Position numbers and translations under genes: made by a program
Notes under the pieces: generated by a model
Told to the model about the DNA's origin: nothing
What the model saw: only the letters and a program-made list of their open reading frames with translations
Databases searched by the model: none
Shown: piece after piece, positions 1 through 8,363 of the stretch
How the letters are laid out: every line of letters begins with the position of its first letter
How positions within the stretch are numbered: position 1 is the first letter of the stretch
Assembly (NCBI GenBank): GCA_002478885.1
Contig: DLKC01000097.1
Span: 61,634-125,633 of the forward strand
Direction: 5' to 3'
Length of the DNA stretch: 64,000 nt
Origin: Chitinophagaceae bacterium UBA7600
Lineage (GTDB): Bacteria; Bacteroidota; Bacteroidia; Chitinophagales; Chitinophagaceae

Positions 1-1
1 A

Positions 2-1009
2 AATACCCAACAATTAAGCAACGCAGCTCAACTGATAGAGGAGGGCCAGCAGGCCTTGATCGACAGCGAAGCATTACTTGTGCAGATGCTACGCCGCAAA
101 GAAGAGGAACAACAAAAGCTAAACGAAGCAGACCAGGCATACTATAACCTGCGCAATGCGTTGCAGGCAAAAGAAAGTGAGTTGCGCCATAAAGTAAAAA
201 GCAGGGAGATTGTTGAACATCTACTAAGCGAAATTAAGGATCGCCTTAATGAATTAAAACTGCAACTGGCAGGCATGAAAGAAAGATTGCATGTTGAATT
301 CAAGATAGCGCTGGATGACATTCTTGATCAACCAAGAACCAGTACAACGCCATTGGAAGAACTGCAGGCAACAAGTGACAGGATGAGAAAACGGCTGGAA
401 AATATTGGGGAGGTCAATCCCACGGCTATCGAAGCTTTCCAGGAAATGCGGAAACGTTATGAGTTTATTCTTGAACAAAAGAATGATCTTGTTAACGCCA
501 AGGAAAGCCTTTTGCAAACCATACAAGAAGTCGAAGCTACAGCCAACCAGCAATTTCTCGATACTTTCAATAAGGTCAGAGAAAATTTTCAAAGGGTATT
601 CAAAGCATTATTTACTGAAGAAGATACAGCAGACATGATCCTTGACAACCCGGATAACCTTGCTGAAACCGGCATCGACATTGTAGCAAAGCCTAAAGGT
701 AAGAGGCCATCATCCATTAACCAGTTAAGCGGCGGAGAAAAAACACTCACGGCCACAGCCTTATTATTTTCCATTTACTTGATTAAGCCTGCACCGTTCT
801 GTATTCTAGATGAAGTCGATGCTCCGCTCGATGATGCAAATGTTGGCAAGTTCACACAAATGATCAAAAAATTCAGTGAGAATTCGCAGTTCATTATTGT
901 TACGCATAATAAAATGACCATGGGCACTGTTGACGTAATATATGGCGTAACCATGCAGGAACCTGGCGTAAGCAAGCTTGTACCGGTCGATTTCCGCAGC
1001 CTGAATTAA
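2..1009 (+). CDS. smc: Chromosome partition protein SMC, C-terminal part (5' end outside window)
   Basis: The reading frame is open from the left edge, so this is the last ~335 residues of a much longer protein. It starts in a charged, Glu/Lys/Gln-rich coiled coil and ends in the C-terminal half of an ABC-type ATPase head. The signature motif INQLSGGEKT is at roughly residues 239-248 of the visible part. The Walker B/D-loop FCILDEVDAPLDDAN follows, then the H-loop FIIVTHNKMTM. In the family this half pairs with the N-terminal Walker A half to form the head that binds ATP and kleisin ScpA and organises the chromosome. A clear hairpin terminator follows the stop. Identification is secure. The true start and the hinge lie outside the window. 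Confidence 0.95.
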   Translation, partial: NTQQLSNAAQLIEEGQQALIDSEALLVQMLRRKEEEQQKLNEADQAYYNLRNALQAKESELRHKVKSREIVEHLLSEIKDRLNELKLQLAGMKERLHVEFKIALDDILDQPRTSTTPLEELQATSDRMRKRLENIGEVNPTAIEAFQEMRKRYEFILEQKNDLVNAKESLLQTIQEVEATANQQFLDTFNKVRENFQRVFKALFTEEDTADMILDNPDNLAETGIDIVAKPKGKRPSSINQLSGGEKTLTATALLFSIYLIKPAPFCILDEVDAPLDDANVGKFTQMIKKFSENSQFIIVTHNKMTMGTVDVIYGVTMQEPGVSKLVPVDFRSLN

Positions 1010-1031
1010 TCTTTAAAAACATTTTTATTAT

Positions 1032-1070
1032 AAAAGGATTAGCAGCAATTTTACCGCTGCTGATCCTTTT
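1032..1070 (+). terminator. Intrinsic terminator of smc
   Basis: A 15-bp stem (AAAAGGATTAGCAGC paired with GCTGCTGATCCTTTT, one G-T wobble) closes on a 9-nt loop and runs into TTTTTTATTTT. It starts 23 nt after the smc stop. Confidence 0.88.
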
Positions 1071-1097
1071 TTATTTTAACGCTCATCTCTTTATATT

Positions 1098-1535
1098 TTG
1101 TTTAAACCAGCACTCGTTTTATATGTTGTTTGCTTCGGCTTATACATCCTGTTTAGCAGGCAACCAGACTATTTTGATGGAGAAATGGGTAAGGCGGTCA
1201 TTCATTTTTTACAAGACACGCTAAGCAAAGAGTTAGAGCCATTTGCTATTTATTCGGTCGAGGGCAAAGAATACCGTATAAAAGCCGGCTATTTTTTCAG
1301 GAATTTTGAGGAGGGCCAGCGAGTTAATATTATCTATGAGCTTTCACAGCCTGCAAAAGGCGCTGTTTACAATTTTTGGGGATACTGGATTACCTGGGGC
1401 GAAACTCTTTTTTCCCTTTTTCTCATGACCGCCTTATACAAAATATCTCATGCAGTCACAAAAAATCCATCGCCTGAATCGCTGGTAGAACAAATGGAGT
1501 TTAAGCCGGCTAAAAGAAGAAAATACGAAGACTAA
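1098..1535 (+). CDS. Small membrane protein, DUF3592-like
   Basis: A 145-residue protein with a hydrophobic N-terminal segment (about residues 3-20), a soluble middle containing EEGQRVNIIYELSQP, and a second membrane segment (about 93-115). The tail is basic. The middle section followed by a membrane helix resembles DUF3592-type proteins, in which a small domain sits between two helices; this is a resemblance only. The start is a TTG, since no in-frame ATG gives a complete first helix. The next gene begins 16 nt after the stop, so the two may be co-transcribed. Function unknown. Confidence 0.65.
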   Translation: MFKPALVLYVVCFGLYILFSRQPDYFDGEMGKAVIHFLQDTLSKELEPFAIYSVEGKEYRIKAGYFFRNFEEGQRVNIIYELSQPAKGAVYNFWGYWITWGETLFSLFLMTALYKISHAVTKNPSPESLVEQMEFKPAKRRKYED

Positions 1536-1551
1536 TCTTAAAACGCCCGAT

Positions 1552-1881
1552 ATGCGCACTGTTATTTTACTTGTTTTTTCTAACGTCTTTATGACGTTTG
1601 CCTGGTACGGAAATCTAAAAGATCCAAGCCTGCCTTTATGGAAAGCGGTACTCATAAGCTGGGGAATCGCTTTTTTTGAATATTGTTTAATGGTACCTGC
1701 TAACAGGGCTGGGTTTGAAGATGGATTCAATGGTTTCCAGTTGAAAATGATCCAGGAAGTAATTACCCTTACCGTATTCACAGTATTTGCTGTGCTGTAT
1801 CTTAAAGAGCCATTTCAGTGGAAGTACCTTGTGAGCTTCGGTTTCCTTCTCGGTGCAGTTTATTTCGCTTTCAAAAAGTAA
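1552..1881 (+). CDS. DUF486 / DMT-superfamily small membrane protein
   Basis: A 109-residue, almost entirely hydrophobic protein with about four membrane helices. The N-terminal FSNVFMTFAWYGNLK, the central ANRAGFEDGFNGFQLKMIQE and the C-terminal LGAVYFAFKK match my memory of the DUF486 family, which is related to drug/metabolite transporters of EmrE size. The substrate is unknown. The ATG at 1552 is the only sensible start. A 70-bp direct repeat with an internal hairpin begins 14 nt after the stop. Confidence 0.8.
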   Translation: MRTVILLVFSNVFMTFAWYGNLKDPSLPLWKAVLISWGIAFFEYCLMVPANRAGFEDGFNGFQLKMIQEVITLTVFTVFAVLYLKEPFQWKYLVSFGFLLGAVYFAFKK

Positions 1882-1894
1882 AATGCCGTAAAAA

Positions 1895-1968
1895 AATAAG
1901 GGCATCAAGCTCTCGCAATGACGCCCTGTTTTAACCCTGCTGCTAGTTTATAGTAAGTAAATACTAAT
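1895..1968. repeat. Direct repeat, copy 1 (with internal hairpin)
   Basis: About 70 bp that recur at 2025-2098 with only a few differences. The first part (1899-1927) is an imperfect hairpin with arms AGGGCATCAA and ATGACGCCCT, followed by GTTTT. It could serve as terminator for the gene ending at 1881. Confidence 0.9.
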
Positions 1969-2024
1969 ACGTGGTTACAAATTTTCAAAACTCCCTTCTC
2001 GACCCCGGCATTTACAGATTTTTA

Positions 2025-2098
2025 AATAAAGGGCATCATGCTCTCGCAATGACGCCCTGTTTTAACCCTGCTGCTAGTTTATAGTAAGTGATACTAAT
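2025..2098. repeat. Direct repeat, copy 2 (with internal hairpin)
   Basis: Second copy of the unit at 1895-1968, about 95% identical over 67 aligned bases. The hairpin arms (AGGGCATCAT / ATGACGCCCT, 2030-2058) pair better here than in copy 1. About 56 nt separate the copies. The whole 1882-2266 gap holds these two copies and dispersed repeat copy 1; I see no gene in it. Confidence 0.9.
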
Positions 2099-2106
2099 TC
2101 TTTTGT

Positions 2107-2155
2107 CCCGGGCATCTCATTTTGCTTCAGCTTCTGTTGCGTCGCACTCTTGTAC
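2107..2155 (+). repeat. Dispersed repeat copy 1
   Basis: Exact core GTTGCGTCGCACTCTTGTAC at 2136-2155, with box CCCGGGC at 2107-2113 (gap 22 nt). It lies downstream of, and co-directional with, the gene ending at 1881. Confidence 0.9.
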
Positions 2156-2266
2156 TTCATCAATACTGTTCAACACTGTCATTTTTCAACCGCACGTATA
2201 ATAGACTATGCCTTTTTTTCAAGGTTTAAAAGAAAATAAAAAATATTTTATTTTTTATTAGCGGAC

Positions 2267-3289
2267 CTAAAGATCAAGCACTGCAATTTTTCCATTGCTG
2301 CCGGCTAAGAAAACCTTGCTGCCGTTTTTTGCCTTTTTACATACATGAAAGCTAAGCCTTGAAACGAGCGCCCAGTTCATGCCGCCGTCTTTTGAAATGT
2401 CGACCCCGCTTGTGCCGCAGCAGATAAGGTCTTTATTGGAGATATATTCCACACAACTGCGATAGCCATGTGGTGGGGTAGCAGCGACCAAAATAAATGG
2501 TTGTTTTTTTAGCTGCACAACCACACAGTTTAGCGTGGAAAAAGTATCAACCGCAAAGTCGCCGCCAACGATTACTGCCATTTTTCCATTGCCGCTCAGC
2601 GCAAGAGCATTTGCACCGGTCGATTCCTTTCCCTGCAACAGTGGCAACGCGTAAAATTTATTCCTGTAAAAAAATCTTGAACTTATACCGCCGGTCACAA
2701 AACTCAATGGGTAGTCTTTGTTACCAGTGAATTTAATATTGCTACCGCTTGCTGCAAAAAATGCCTCGCCTTTGTTTAGGTTGCGCGACATGCCACTGAT
2801 TAGCTGGGGATACCATGTTTCGCCATTTTGAACACTCATTGCCTCAAACATGGAACCATTAACCGGATCACCGATAACTACACCTTCACCTTTTGAATTA
2901 AAGTCCATCGCATCGAGAAACATACCCTTCGTGCTGTCTTCAAAAACCTTGTTCCAACTTTTGCCGCCGTCTCTTGTTTTAAGAATAACAGCCGGTTCAG
3001 CAACTGCCATAATAACTGCAGTGTTTTCATCGAATGCTTCAATATCACGGAAATCCCGCTTTTCATAGCCAGCAAGCGTTTGCCATTCAAATGATTTGCC
3101 ACCGTTCACCGACCTTGCAACAGTTCCATTGCTGCCGCTGATCCAGACAATATTGTCATCAACAACACTTAATCCTCTAATAGAAGTTTTTCTGCCAGAA
3201 TCAACGATATTGATCACCGATTTTTGGGCATAGGAGTTTGCAGTGCATAGCACTAAAACAACAAAAACGCATTTTTTAAAATTGAACAT
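2267..3289 (-). CDS. Secreted Ycf48-like / BNR-repeat beta-propeller protein
   Basis: A 340-residue protein with a Sec signal peptide (KCVFVVLVLCTANSYAQ, cleavage near residue 22). Asp-box (BNR) motifs recur: SVNGGKSFEW, TRDGGKSWNKV and SKDGGMNWALV, spaced as in a beta-propeller. This pattern is typical of Ycf48/sialidase-type propellers. Bacteroidota homologues are often labelled 'oxidoreductase' with no biochemical support, and I see no nucleotide- or metal-binding motif. It is probably periplasmic or surface-exposed. The gene stands alone, with dispersed repeats on both sides (copies 1 and 2). Specific function unknown. Confidence 0.8.
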   Translation of the reverse strand: MFNFKKCVFVVLVLCTANSYAQKSVINIVDSGRKTSIRGLSVVDDNIVWISGSNGTVARSVNGGKSFEWQTLAGYEKRDFRDIEAFDENTAVIMAVAEPAVILKTRDGGKSWNKVFEDSTKGMFLDAMDFNSKGEGVVIGDPVNGSMFEAMSVQNGETWYPQLISGMSRNLNKGEAFFAASGSNIKFTGNKDYPLSFVTGGISSRFFYRNKFYALPLLQGKESTGANALALSGNGKMAVIVGGDFAVDTFSTLNCVVVQLKKQPFILVAATPPHGYRSCVEYISNKDLICCGTSGVDISKDGGMNWALVSRLSFHVCKKAKNGSKVFLAGSNGKIAVLDL

Positions 3290-3371
3290 TGCTCCTGTTT
3301 TATATACTGATTAACTAACAATTTTGTAATTGCATTTCGTACAAGAAAGCTGCATGCTGAACAAGGCCCTA

Positions 3372-3414
3372 AAGTGAGTGACACAACGAAGATGCCATGA
3401 AAATCAACAGCCGG
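3372..3414 (-). repeat. Dispersed repeat copy 2
   Basis: Minus-strand core GTTGTGTCACTCACTT (3372-3387) with box CCGGCT at 3409-3414, gap 21 nt. It lies 34 nt past the stop of the minus-strand GH13 gene and has the same direction. Confidence 0.85.
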
Positions 3415-3447
3415 TTACAAAAAACAAATACGGGAAAAATTGTGACA

Positions 3448-4725
3448 CTATTCCTTTGTTGCGTAAACAAAATATTCCCAGCCTTGCATTTCAAAATGCT
3501 GATCGTTTTGCACCAGATGTTCGATACCTGAAAATAAATTTACGTAGCTACCGGCAAGGCCTGGTTCGTTTATAGAAAATCTCAACTTGTCGTTATTTGA
3601 GAAATTGAGCAACACAAAAATTTTCGCGTCATCATTCTGCCATAGAAAGGAAAGTATCTTGTCGTTTAAAGGATTGTCAATAAAACGCAACTCACCACCT
3701 GTCTGCATTGCTTTGTGTAGCAAGCGCAATGTAAGCAGCGCCTGGTAAAACGCGTGTAGCGACGGATTCTTCGTCCACAATATTTCATCTTTATCGAAAA
3801 ATTTCAGACGCTTTGTATTGGGAATTTCCTGGCCACTATAAACGAGTGGTATACCTTTCCACAGACAGGTGAAAACGGCAAATGTTTTAGAAGCCCGCCC
3901 ATATTTTTCGATATCGGTTCCGTTCCAACTATTTTCATCGTGGTTACTGGTGAAGAAAAGCTTTTTAGCATTTGCAGGATATGTTTGATATTTTTCGATT
4001 ACGCCTTTAAAGTGTTCGAGCGATGCAAATCCTTTCATCATCTTCTCGGTTATATGCATCCATTCCCAGGCATAGGAAATGTCAAAGGCTTCATGATATT
4101 CCACCACCTCGCATTCCGCCAGCCAGCAAAGCGATTTTAACGCATCACATTTTCTTCTGGCATCGATCCAAAAATCAAGCGGAACAAGGTGTGCCATATC
4201 GCAGCGAAACCCGTCAATGTCACATTCGTTAACCCAAAATTTCATTGCATCAATTAATGCATTGCGCATTTGAGGGCTTTCAAAATTCAAGTCTATCACA
4301 TCGTGCCAGCCATTACGTTCAGTAAAATCTCCGTCGGCGTTCTTCACATACCAATCAGGATGCTCAATGGCCCAATGATGGTCCCAACCTGTGTGATTGG
4401 CTACCCAATCGATAATAAGTTTCATATCGTTTTCGTGAGCAGCTTTTACGAGTTGTTTGAAATCGGCAAGCTCACCAAACTCAGAATTGATTTCTGTATA
4501 GCTACTACATGCATAATAACTGCCGAGGCTGCCCTGGCGTTCCTGCGTGCTTATGGGTGTAATTGGCATAAGCCAAAGTATTTTTACCCCCATTTCTCTT
4601 AGTCTTGGCAAATGATTTTGAAAAGCTGCAAAAGTGCCTTCCGGCGTGTATTGGCGTATGTTAACCTCGTAAATATTTGAATTATTAAGCCACCCTACCT
4701 GCTCAAAATGTTTCTTCATAAACAA
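3448..4725 (-). CDS. Glycoside hydrolase family 13 (alpha-amylase family)
   Basis: A 425-residue enzyme with no signal peptide, so probably cytoplasmic. The GH13 regions appear in order: DWVANHTGW (about 106-114), DGFRCDMAH with nucleophile Asp176, the acid/base Glu204 in LAECEV, and SNHDENSWNG with the third acid Asp263. The (beta/alpha)8 barrel is followed by a short C-terminal beta domain. The family hydrolyses or transfers alpha-glucosidic bonds in malto-oligosaccharides or related sugars; the exact substrate cannot be read from sequence. It is divergently arranged with the APC permease at 4767. The start could be Met1 or Met3. Confidence 0.9.
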   Translation of the reverse strand: MFMKKHFEQVGWLNNSNIYEVNIRQYTPEGTFAAFQNHLPRLREMGVKILWLMPITPISTQERQGSLGSYYACSSYTEINSEFGELADFKQLVKAAHENDMKLIIDWVANHTGWDHHWAIEHPDWYVKNADGDFTERNGWHDVIDLNFESPQMRNALIDAMKFWVNECDIDGFRCDMAHLVPLDFWIDARRKCDALKSLCWLAECEVVEYHEAFDISYAWEWMHITEKMMKGFASLEHFKGVIEKYQTYPANAKKLFFTSNHDENSWNGTDIEKYGRASKTFAVFTCLWKGIPLVYSGQEIPNTKRLKFFDKDEILWTKNPSLHAFYQALLTLRLLHKAMQTGGELRFIDNPLNDKILSFLWQNDDAKIFVLLNFSNNDKLRFSINEPGLAGSYVNLFSGIEHLVQNDQHFEMQGWEYFVYATKE

Positions 4726-4766
4726 ATCTCTTATAAAGCAAAGAAATGGTATTATTGCGTTCCGCG

Positions 4767-6107
4767 ATGACCAAAGCTAATTTAGAAAGAAAAATCAGTT
4801 TGTTACAGGCAACTGCGATCAATATGACCGATATGGTTGGTATCGGTCCGTTCATTGTTTTAAGCAGCGTCGCAGGTATAATGAATGGCCCTTGGTTTCT
4901 TTACGCATGGGTTGCCGGTGCCGCCCTTTCGTTTATCGATGCAATGGTTTGGAGTGAACTTGGTTCAACCTTTCCTTTAGCGGGTGGCAGTTTCAATTTT
5001 TTAAAGGAAGGTTATGGGCCAAAATGGGGAAAGCTGATGAGCTTTCTTTTTGTATGGCAAACGATGATACAGGCTCCGCTGGTCATCGCATCAGCAGCTA
5101 TCGGTTTTTCGCAGTACCTCAATTTTATTGTTCACATGAATACCATTGAAAGCAAAATGGTAAGCGGTGCTGTAGTAGTGCTCATCGTTCTTTTACTATA
5201 TCGTAAGATAGAGGCGATCGGCAATATCAGCCTGTTGCTATGGCTCGGCGTTTTAATTACGATGAGCTGTATTATTTTCGGCGGCATTGCACATGGAAAT
5301 TTTATGGCTCCGGTCATGCAAATTAATGATGGCCTTAGCCCTAACCTCGCTTTTGCAGGTTTACTAATGGCCGCGAGTTCAAAAACAATGTACAGTTACC
5401 TGGGCTATTACAATGTTTGCCATTTAGGCGGCGAAATCACCGATCCGCAAAGGAATATTTCACGAAGCATGTTCATATCGGTGGCTGGTATCGCTGCCTT
5501 TTATCTTTTAATGAACATCAGTGTAGCGTCTGTTTTGCCATTTAATACCATTACAGATAGCAATTTTGTAATTAGCGATTATATCAGCGTACTCGCCGGC
5601 AATACCGCCGCCAATATCGTAACTGCGCTTATTTTGTGGGTGGCTTTCGCTTCAGTATTTTCAGCAACGCTCGGATACAGCCGCATTCCATATGCAGCTG
5701 CTAAAGACGGCGCTTTCTTTAGCGTTTTTGCCAAACTTCATCCCACAAAAAATTTTCCTTATGTATCCTTGCTGGTGCTGGGAGGTGTTGCTTTTATTTT
5801 CAGTGTTTTCTTCGACCGGGTCTCGGATGTTATCAGCGCCATACTTGCGGTGCGCATACTGGTGCAGTTTGTAGGGCAGGGCATAGGCCTTATATTGCTG
5901 AGTTACAGAAAAGGTCGGGATTTTATAAAATGGAAAATGCCTTTGTTTCCACTACCCGTTATTGTGGGTGGCGTAACATGGCTTGCAATATTTTATTCAA
6001 CGGGTTTGCAAATGATGTTGTCGGGTCTCATCGTAATAGCGCTTGGAGTAATCGTTTACCTAGTTAAGTCTATGCTGGCAAAAGAATGGCCGTTTGAAAA
6101 GAAGTAA
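4767..6107 (+). CDS. APC-family amino acid permease
   Basis: About 446 residues with roughly 12 hydrophobic helices. The N-terminus has the APC hallmark (MTDMVGIGPFIVLSSV, helix 1, with a glycine-rich break), followed by GAALSFIDAMVWSELGSTFP. The family exchanges or symports amino acids or related organic cations across the inner membrane; the substrate is not predictable. I prefer the ATG at 4767 (MTKANLERKISLLQ) over the in-frame ATG at 4746, because a short charged N-terminus before helix 1 is normal. Dispersed repeat copy 3 begins 9 nt after the stop. Confidence 0.85.
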   Translation: MTKANLERKISLLQATAINMTDMVGIGPFIVLSSVAGIMNGPWFLYAWVAGAALSFIDAMVWSELGSTFPLAGGSFNFLKEGYGPKWGKLMSFLFVWQTMIQAPLVIASAAIGFSQYLNFIVHMNTIESKMVSGAVVVLIVLLLYRKIEAIGNISLLLWLGVLITMSCIIFGGIAHGNFMAPVMQINDGLSPNLAFAGLLMAASSKTMYSYLGYYNVCHLGGEITDPQRNISRSMFISVAGIAAFYLLMNISVASVLPFNTITDSNFVISDYISVLAGNTAANIVTALILWVAFASVFSATLGYSRIPYAAAKDGAFFSVFAKLHPTKNFPYVSLLVLGGVAFIFSVFFDRVSDVISAILAVRILVQFVGQGIGLILLSYRKGRDFIKWKMPLFPLPVIVGGVTWLAIFYSTGLQMMLSGLIVIALGVIVYLVKSMLAKEWPFEKK

Positions 6108-6116
6108 ATTCAATGG

Positions 6117-6164
6117 CCCGGCAGCACTATAAATATTAAGCTTAGTTGCGTCGCACTCTTGTAC
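6117..6164 (+). repeat. Dispersed repeat copy 3
   Basis: Exact core GTTGCGTCGCACTCTTGTAC at 6145-6164, box CCCGGCA at 6117-6123, gap 21 nt. It directly follows the permease stop, co-directional. Confidence 0.92.
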
Positions 6165-6187
6165 TGCAACAAATAAGTTCAACTTTT

Positions 6188-6577
6188 TTACGCCGTTATT
6201 TCTATACGGTTTTCTTCGGGATCCAGCACCACGCTTTCGTAATAACCATCGCCCGTTGTTCGTGGTTCGCCAACGACTGTATGGCCTGCGTTTCGCAGGT
6301 TTTCGGTAAGTTCATCCACAGCTTCTTTTGTTTTTACACAAAGTGCAAAATGAATAAGGCCTTTGTATTGTTTAATGATATTGTTTGCATTTTCAGGAAT
6401 ACCTTCCATTTGCATTAGTTCAAGCCTAGCGCCCTGCTCAAAGCTCAAAAAATAGGAAGCATATTTTTTAGCATGGTTATGATAGATGTTATTGGCCGTC
6501 GCGTTAAACCATTTGCAATAAAAAGCTTTCATCTCCTCAAGGTTGTTACACCAGATGGCTATATGTTCAATAAACAT
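6188..6577 (-). CDS. VOC (glyoxalase/bleomycin-resistance) superfamily protein
   Basis: 129 residues from the ATG at 6577. The VOC fold is indicated by MFIEHIAIWCNNLEEMKAFY at the N-terminus, with a metal-ligand-type His5, and by the paired repeat GLIHFALCVKTKEAVDEL in the second half. It ends in VVLDPEENRIEITA, with the usual C-terminal Glu ligand region. Such proteins bind a divalent metal and act as lyases, isomerases, dioxygenases or resistance proteins; the substrate is unknown. The frame stays open upstream to 6721, but that part reads through dispersed repeat copy 4 and is not protein-like. The gene is alone. Confidence 0.85.
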   Translation of the reverse strand: MFIEHIAIWCNNLEEMKAFYCKWFNATANNIYHNHAKKYASYFLSFEQGARLELMQMEGIPENANNIIKQYKGLIHFALCVKTKEAVDELTENLRNAGHTVVGEPRTTGDGYYESVVLDPEENRIEITA

Positions 6578-6670
6578 GTCGAAAAATTTGGCTGATAAAA
6601 TGGTGAAAATAGTTATTGATTCATTAATAGAACGATTAATTAAGAAGTATTGCCGCCATGAAAATATTTG

Positions 6671-6718
6671 GCACAAGAGTGCGACGCAACGAAGTCTGAT
6701 ACCTGCACCGAAGCCGGG
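6671..6718 (-). repeat. Dispersed repeat copy 4
   Basis: Minus-strand core GTTGCGTCGCACTCTTGTGC (6671-6690), box CCCGGCT at 6712-6718, gap 21 nt. The box lies just past the T-run of the terminator of the minus-strand gene 6788-8047. Confidence 0.92.
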
Positions 6719-6720
6719 CA

Positions 6721-6750
6721 AAAAAAACCTTCCCGGTAAAGAGAAGGTTT
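6721..6750 (-). terminator. Intrinsic terminator of the alpha-oxoamine synthase gene
   Basis: Arms AAACCTTC (6725-6732) and GAAGGTTT (6743-6750). On the minus strand the stem is followed by a run of T (the A-run at 6721-6727). Confidence 0.75.
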
Positions 6751-6787
6751 ATGTTTACTTATAACCCTTTTTTTAAAATAGAGAATC

Positions 6788-8047
6788 TTATCTCGCTTCG
6801 GCCATATCGGGAATTGCTTCTACTTTATATGCACCTGCATCCAGTTTTTGTTTAGTATCGGTGAATGCCTGCAAAGTGAGGTCAATGTCTTCATCTGTGT
6901 GGCCAGCAGTTGGAATAAGACGATAGATGATATGACCTTTTGGAATGACAGGATAAACAACAATGCTACAGAAGATGCCATAATTTTCCCTTATGTCCTG
7001 CACCATTGCGGTGGCTTCTTCTACGCCGCCCTTCATGTAAACAGGGGTAACAGGTGAGTCGGTTTTTCCGATATCAAAACCTCTTTCTTTTAAACCCTGT
7101 TGCAGCCTTAAGGCGTTTGCCCAAAGTTTTTCTTTTAGTTCAGGCATGGTGCGTAACATGTCCAAACGTTTAAGGTTGCCAAGCACGATCGGCATTGGTA
7201 AGCTCTTTGCAAATATTTGTGAGCGGATGTTGTAACGGATGTAGTCGATGATTACTCTCGGGCCAGCCATGAAGGCGCCGATACTGGCCATGCTTTTTGC
7301 AAATGTGCTGAAATAAATATCGATCTCATCCTGGCAACCTTGTTCTTCACCAGCTCCAGCGCCGGTTTTACCGAGTGTGCCAAATCCGTGAGCATCATCA
7401 ACCAGCAAACGAAATTCGTATTTGCCCTTGAGTGCACATATCTCTTTTAATTTTCCTTGATCGCCCGCCATGCCGAAAACGCCTTCAGTTATTACAAGTA
7501 TGCCACCGGTTCCTTGTTCGCTAATGAGTTTGGTTGCTCTGTGCATTTGCTTTTCAAAATCTTCAATGTCGTTATGTTTAAAAACATAGCGGTGCCCGGG
7601 GTGAAGGCGAAGGCCGTCGATAATACAAGCGTGAGCTTCAGCATCATAAACAATAATGTCGTGACGGCCACATAGTGTATCGATGGCGCTCATGATACCC
7701 TGGTAGCCATAATTAAGGAGAATAGCATCTTCTTTATTTTCAAACTTAGCCAGTTCGTCTTCCAGTTGTTCATGGTGGGTACTGTTTCCACTCATCATGC
7801 GTGCGCCCATCGGGTAAGCAAGCCCGTATTGCGCAGAAGCGTCTGCGTCGATCTTGCGAACTTCAGGATGGTTGGCCAACCCGAGGTAGTTGTTAAGACT
7901 CCAAACAATCATTTCTTTTCCACGGAAAATCATACGGCTGCCAATTTCACCTTCCAGCTTTGGAAATGCGTAATAACCATAAGCTCTTTCGCGGTGTTGT
8001 CCTATCGGGCCGTAATTTTTCACCAGGCGTTCAAAAATGTCTGCCAT
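6788..8047 (-). CDS. Alpha-oxoamine synthase family PLP enzyme (serine palmitoyltransferase / KBL-like)
   Basis: 419 residues, fold-type I PLP enzyme. Seen: WSLNNYLGLANHP near residue 50, GARMMSGNSTHHEQLE, VDDAHGFGTLG (PLP-pyridine Asp and the conserved His), and the Schiff-base lysine in STFAKSMAS at about residue 250. The family condenses an amino acid with an acyl-CoA (serine palmitoyltransferase, AONS, KBL). In Bacteroidota such enzymes make the sphingoid or sulfonolipid base. Lipid synthesis is therefore my first guess, but glycine C-acetyltransferase activity cannot be excluded. No acyl-carrier or reductase gene is adjacent. It has its own terminator. Confidence 0.82.
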   Translation of the reverse strand: MADIFERLVKNYGPIGQHRERAYGYYAFPKLEGEIGSRMIFRGKEMIVWSLNNYLGLANHPEVRKIDADASAQYGLAYPMGARMMSGNSTHHEQLEDELAKFENKEDAILLNYGYQGIMSAIDTLCGRHDIIVYDAEAHACIIDGLRLHPGHRYVFKHNDIEDFEKQMHRATKLISEQGTGGILVITEGVFGMAGDQGKLKEICALKGKYEFRLLVDDAHGFGTLGKTGAGAGEEQGCQDEIDIYFSTFAKSMASIGAFMAGPRVIIDYIRYNIRSQIFAKSLPMPIVLGNLKRLDMLRTMPELKEKLWANALRLQQGLKERGFDIGKTDSPVTPVYMKGGVEEATAMVQDIRENYGIFCSIVVYPVIPKGHIIYRLIPTAGHTDEDIDLTLQAFTDTKQKLDAGAYKVEAIPDMAEAR

Positions 8048-8363
8048 ACTATATCAATTTAAAATTTACAAAAACTGGTTAATAATAACAGGTGTTATTC
8101 AATGTTAGCAGCCGTACTTTTAAACACAGCCATAGCGTAATTTTTTTAAGAGTTGCGCCGGTATTCAGTGCTGGTTGATCAAGCGCTTGCCTGATAAAAT
8201 TCCGGCAAAAATAAGAAAACAGTTTTACAGTTAACAGCCATGCCTTATAAAGGCTGAGCTTTTGGATTTTTTTATAAAAAATCATCTTTTCTTTATGCAG
8301 TGATGAATGTTTATCTTTAAAAAATTGGCAACTTGCCGGAGTTACTTTATAAAAATTTCAGCC
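8048..8363. other. Gene-free gap (316 nt)
   Basis: Divergent promoter region between the minus-strand PLP-enzyme gene and the plus-strand phosphatase gene. I see no dispersed repeat, hairpin or convincing small gene. A minus-strand frame at 8079-8285 is open, but its translation is not protein-like. Confidence 0.6.

Noticed and set aside
6146..6418. Plus-strand frame beginning (M)RRTLVLQQ; similar starts at 58581(-) and inside 40666(-)
   Set aside because: The shared RRTLVL peptide is simply the dispersed repeat core read in one frame (TTGCGTCGCACTCTTGTA). The rest of each translation differs and overlaps a real gene or its upstream region.
8079..8285. Minus-strand 68-codon frame in the gap before pafA
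   Set aside because: TTG/ATG-started frame with no protein-like composition or motif; more likely promoter and leader DNA.
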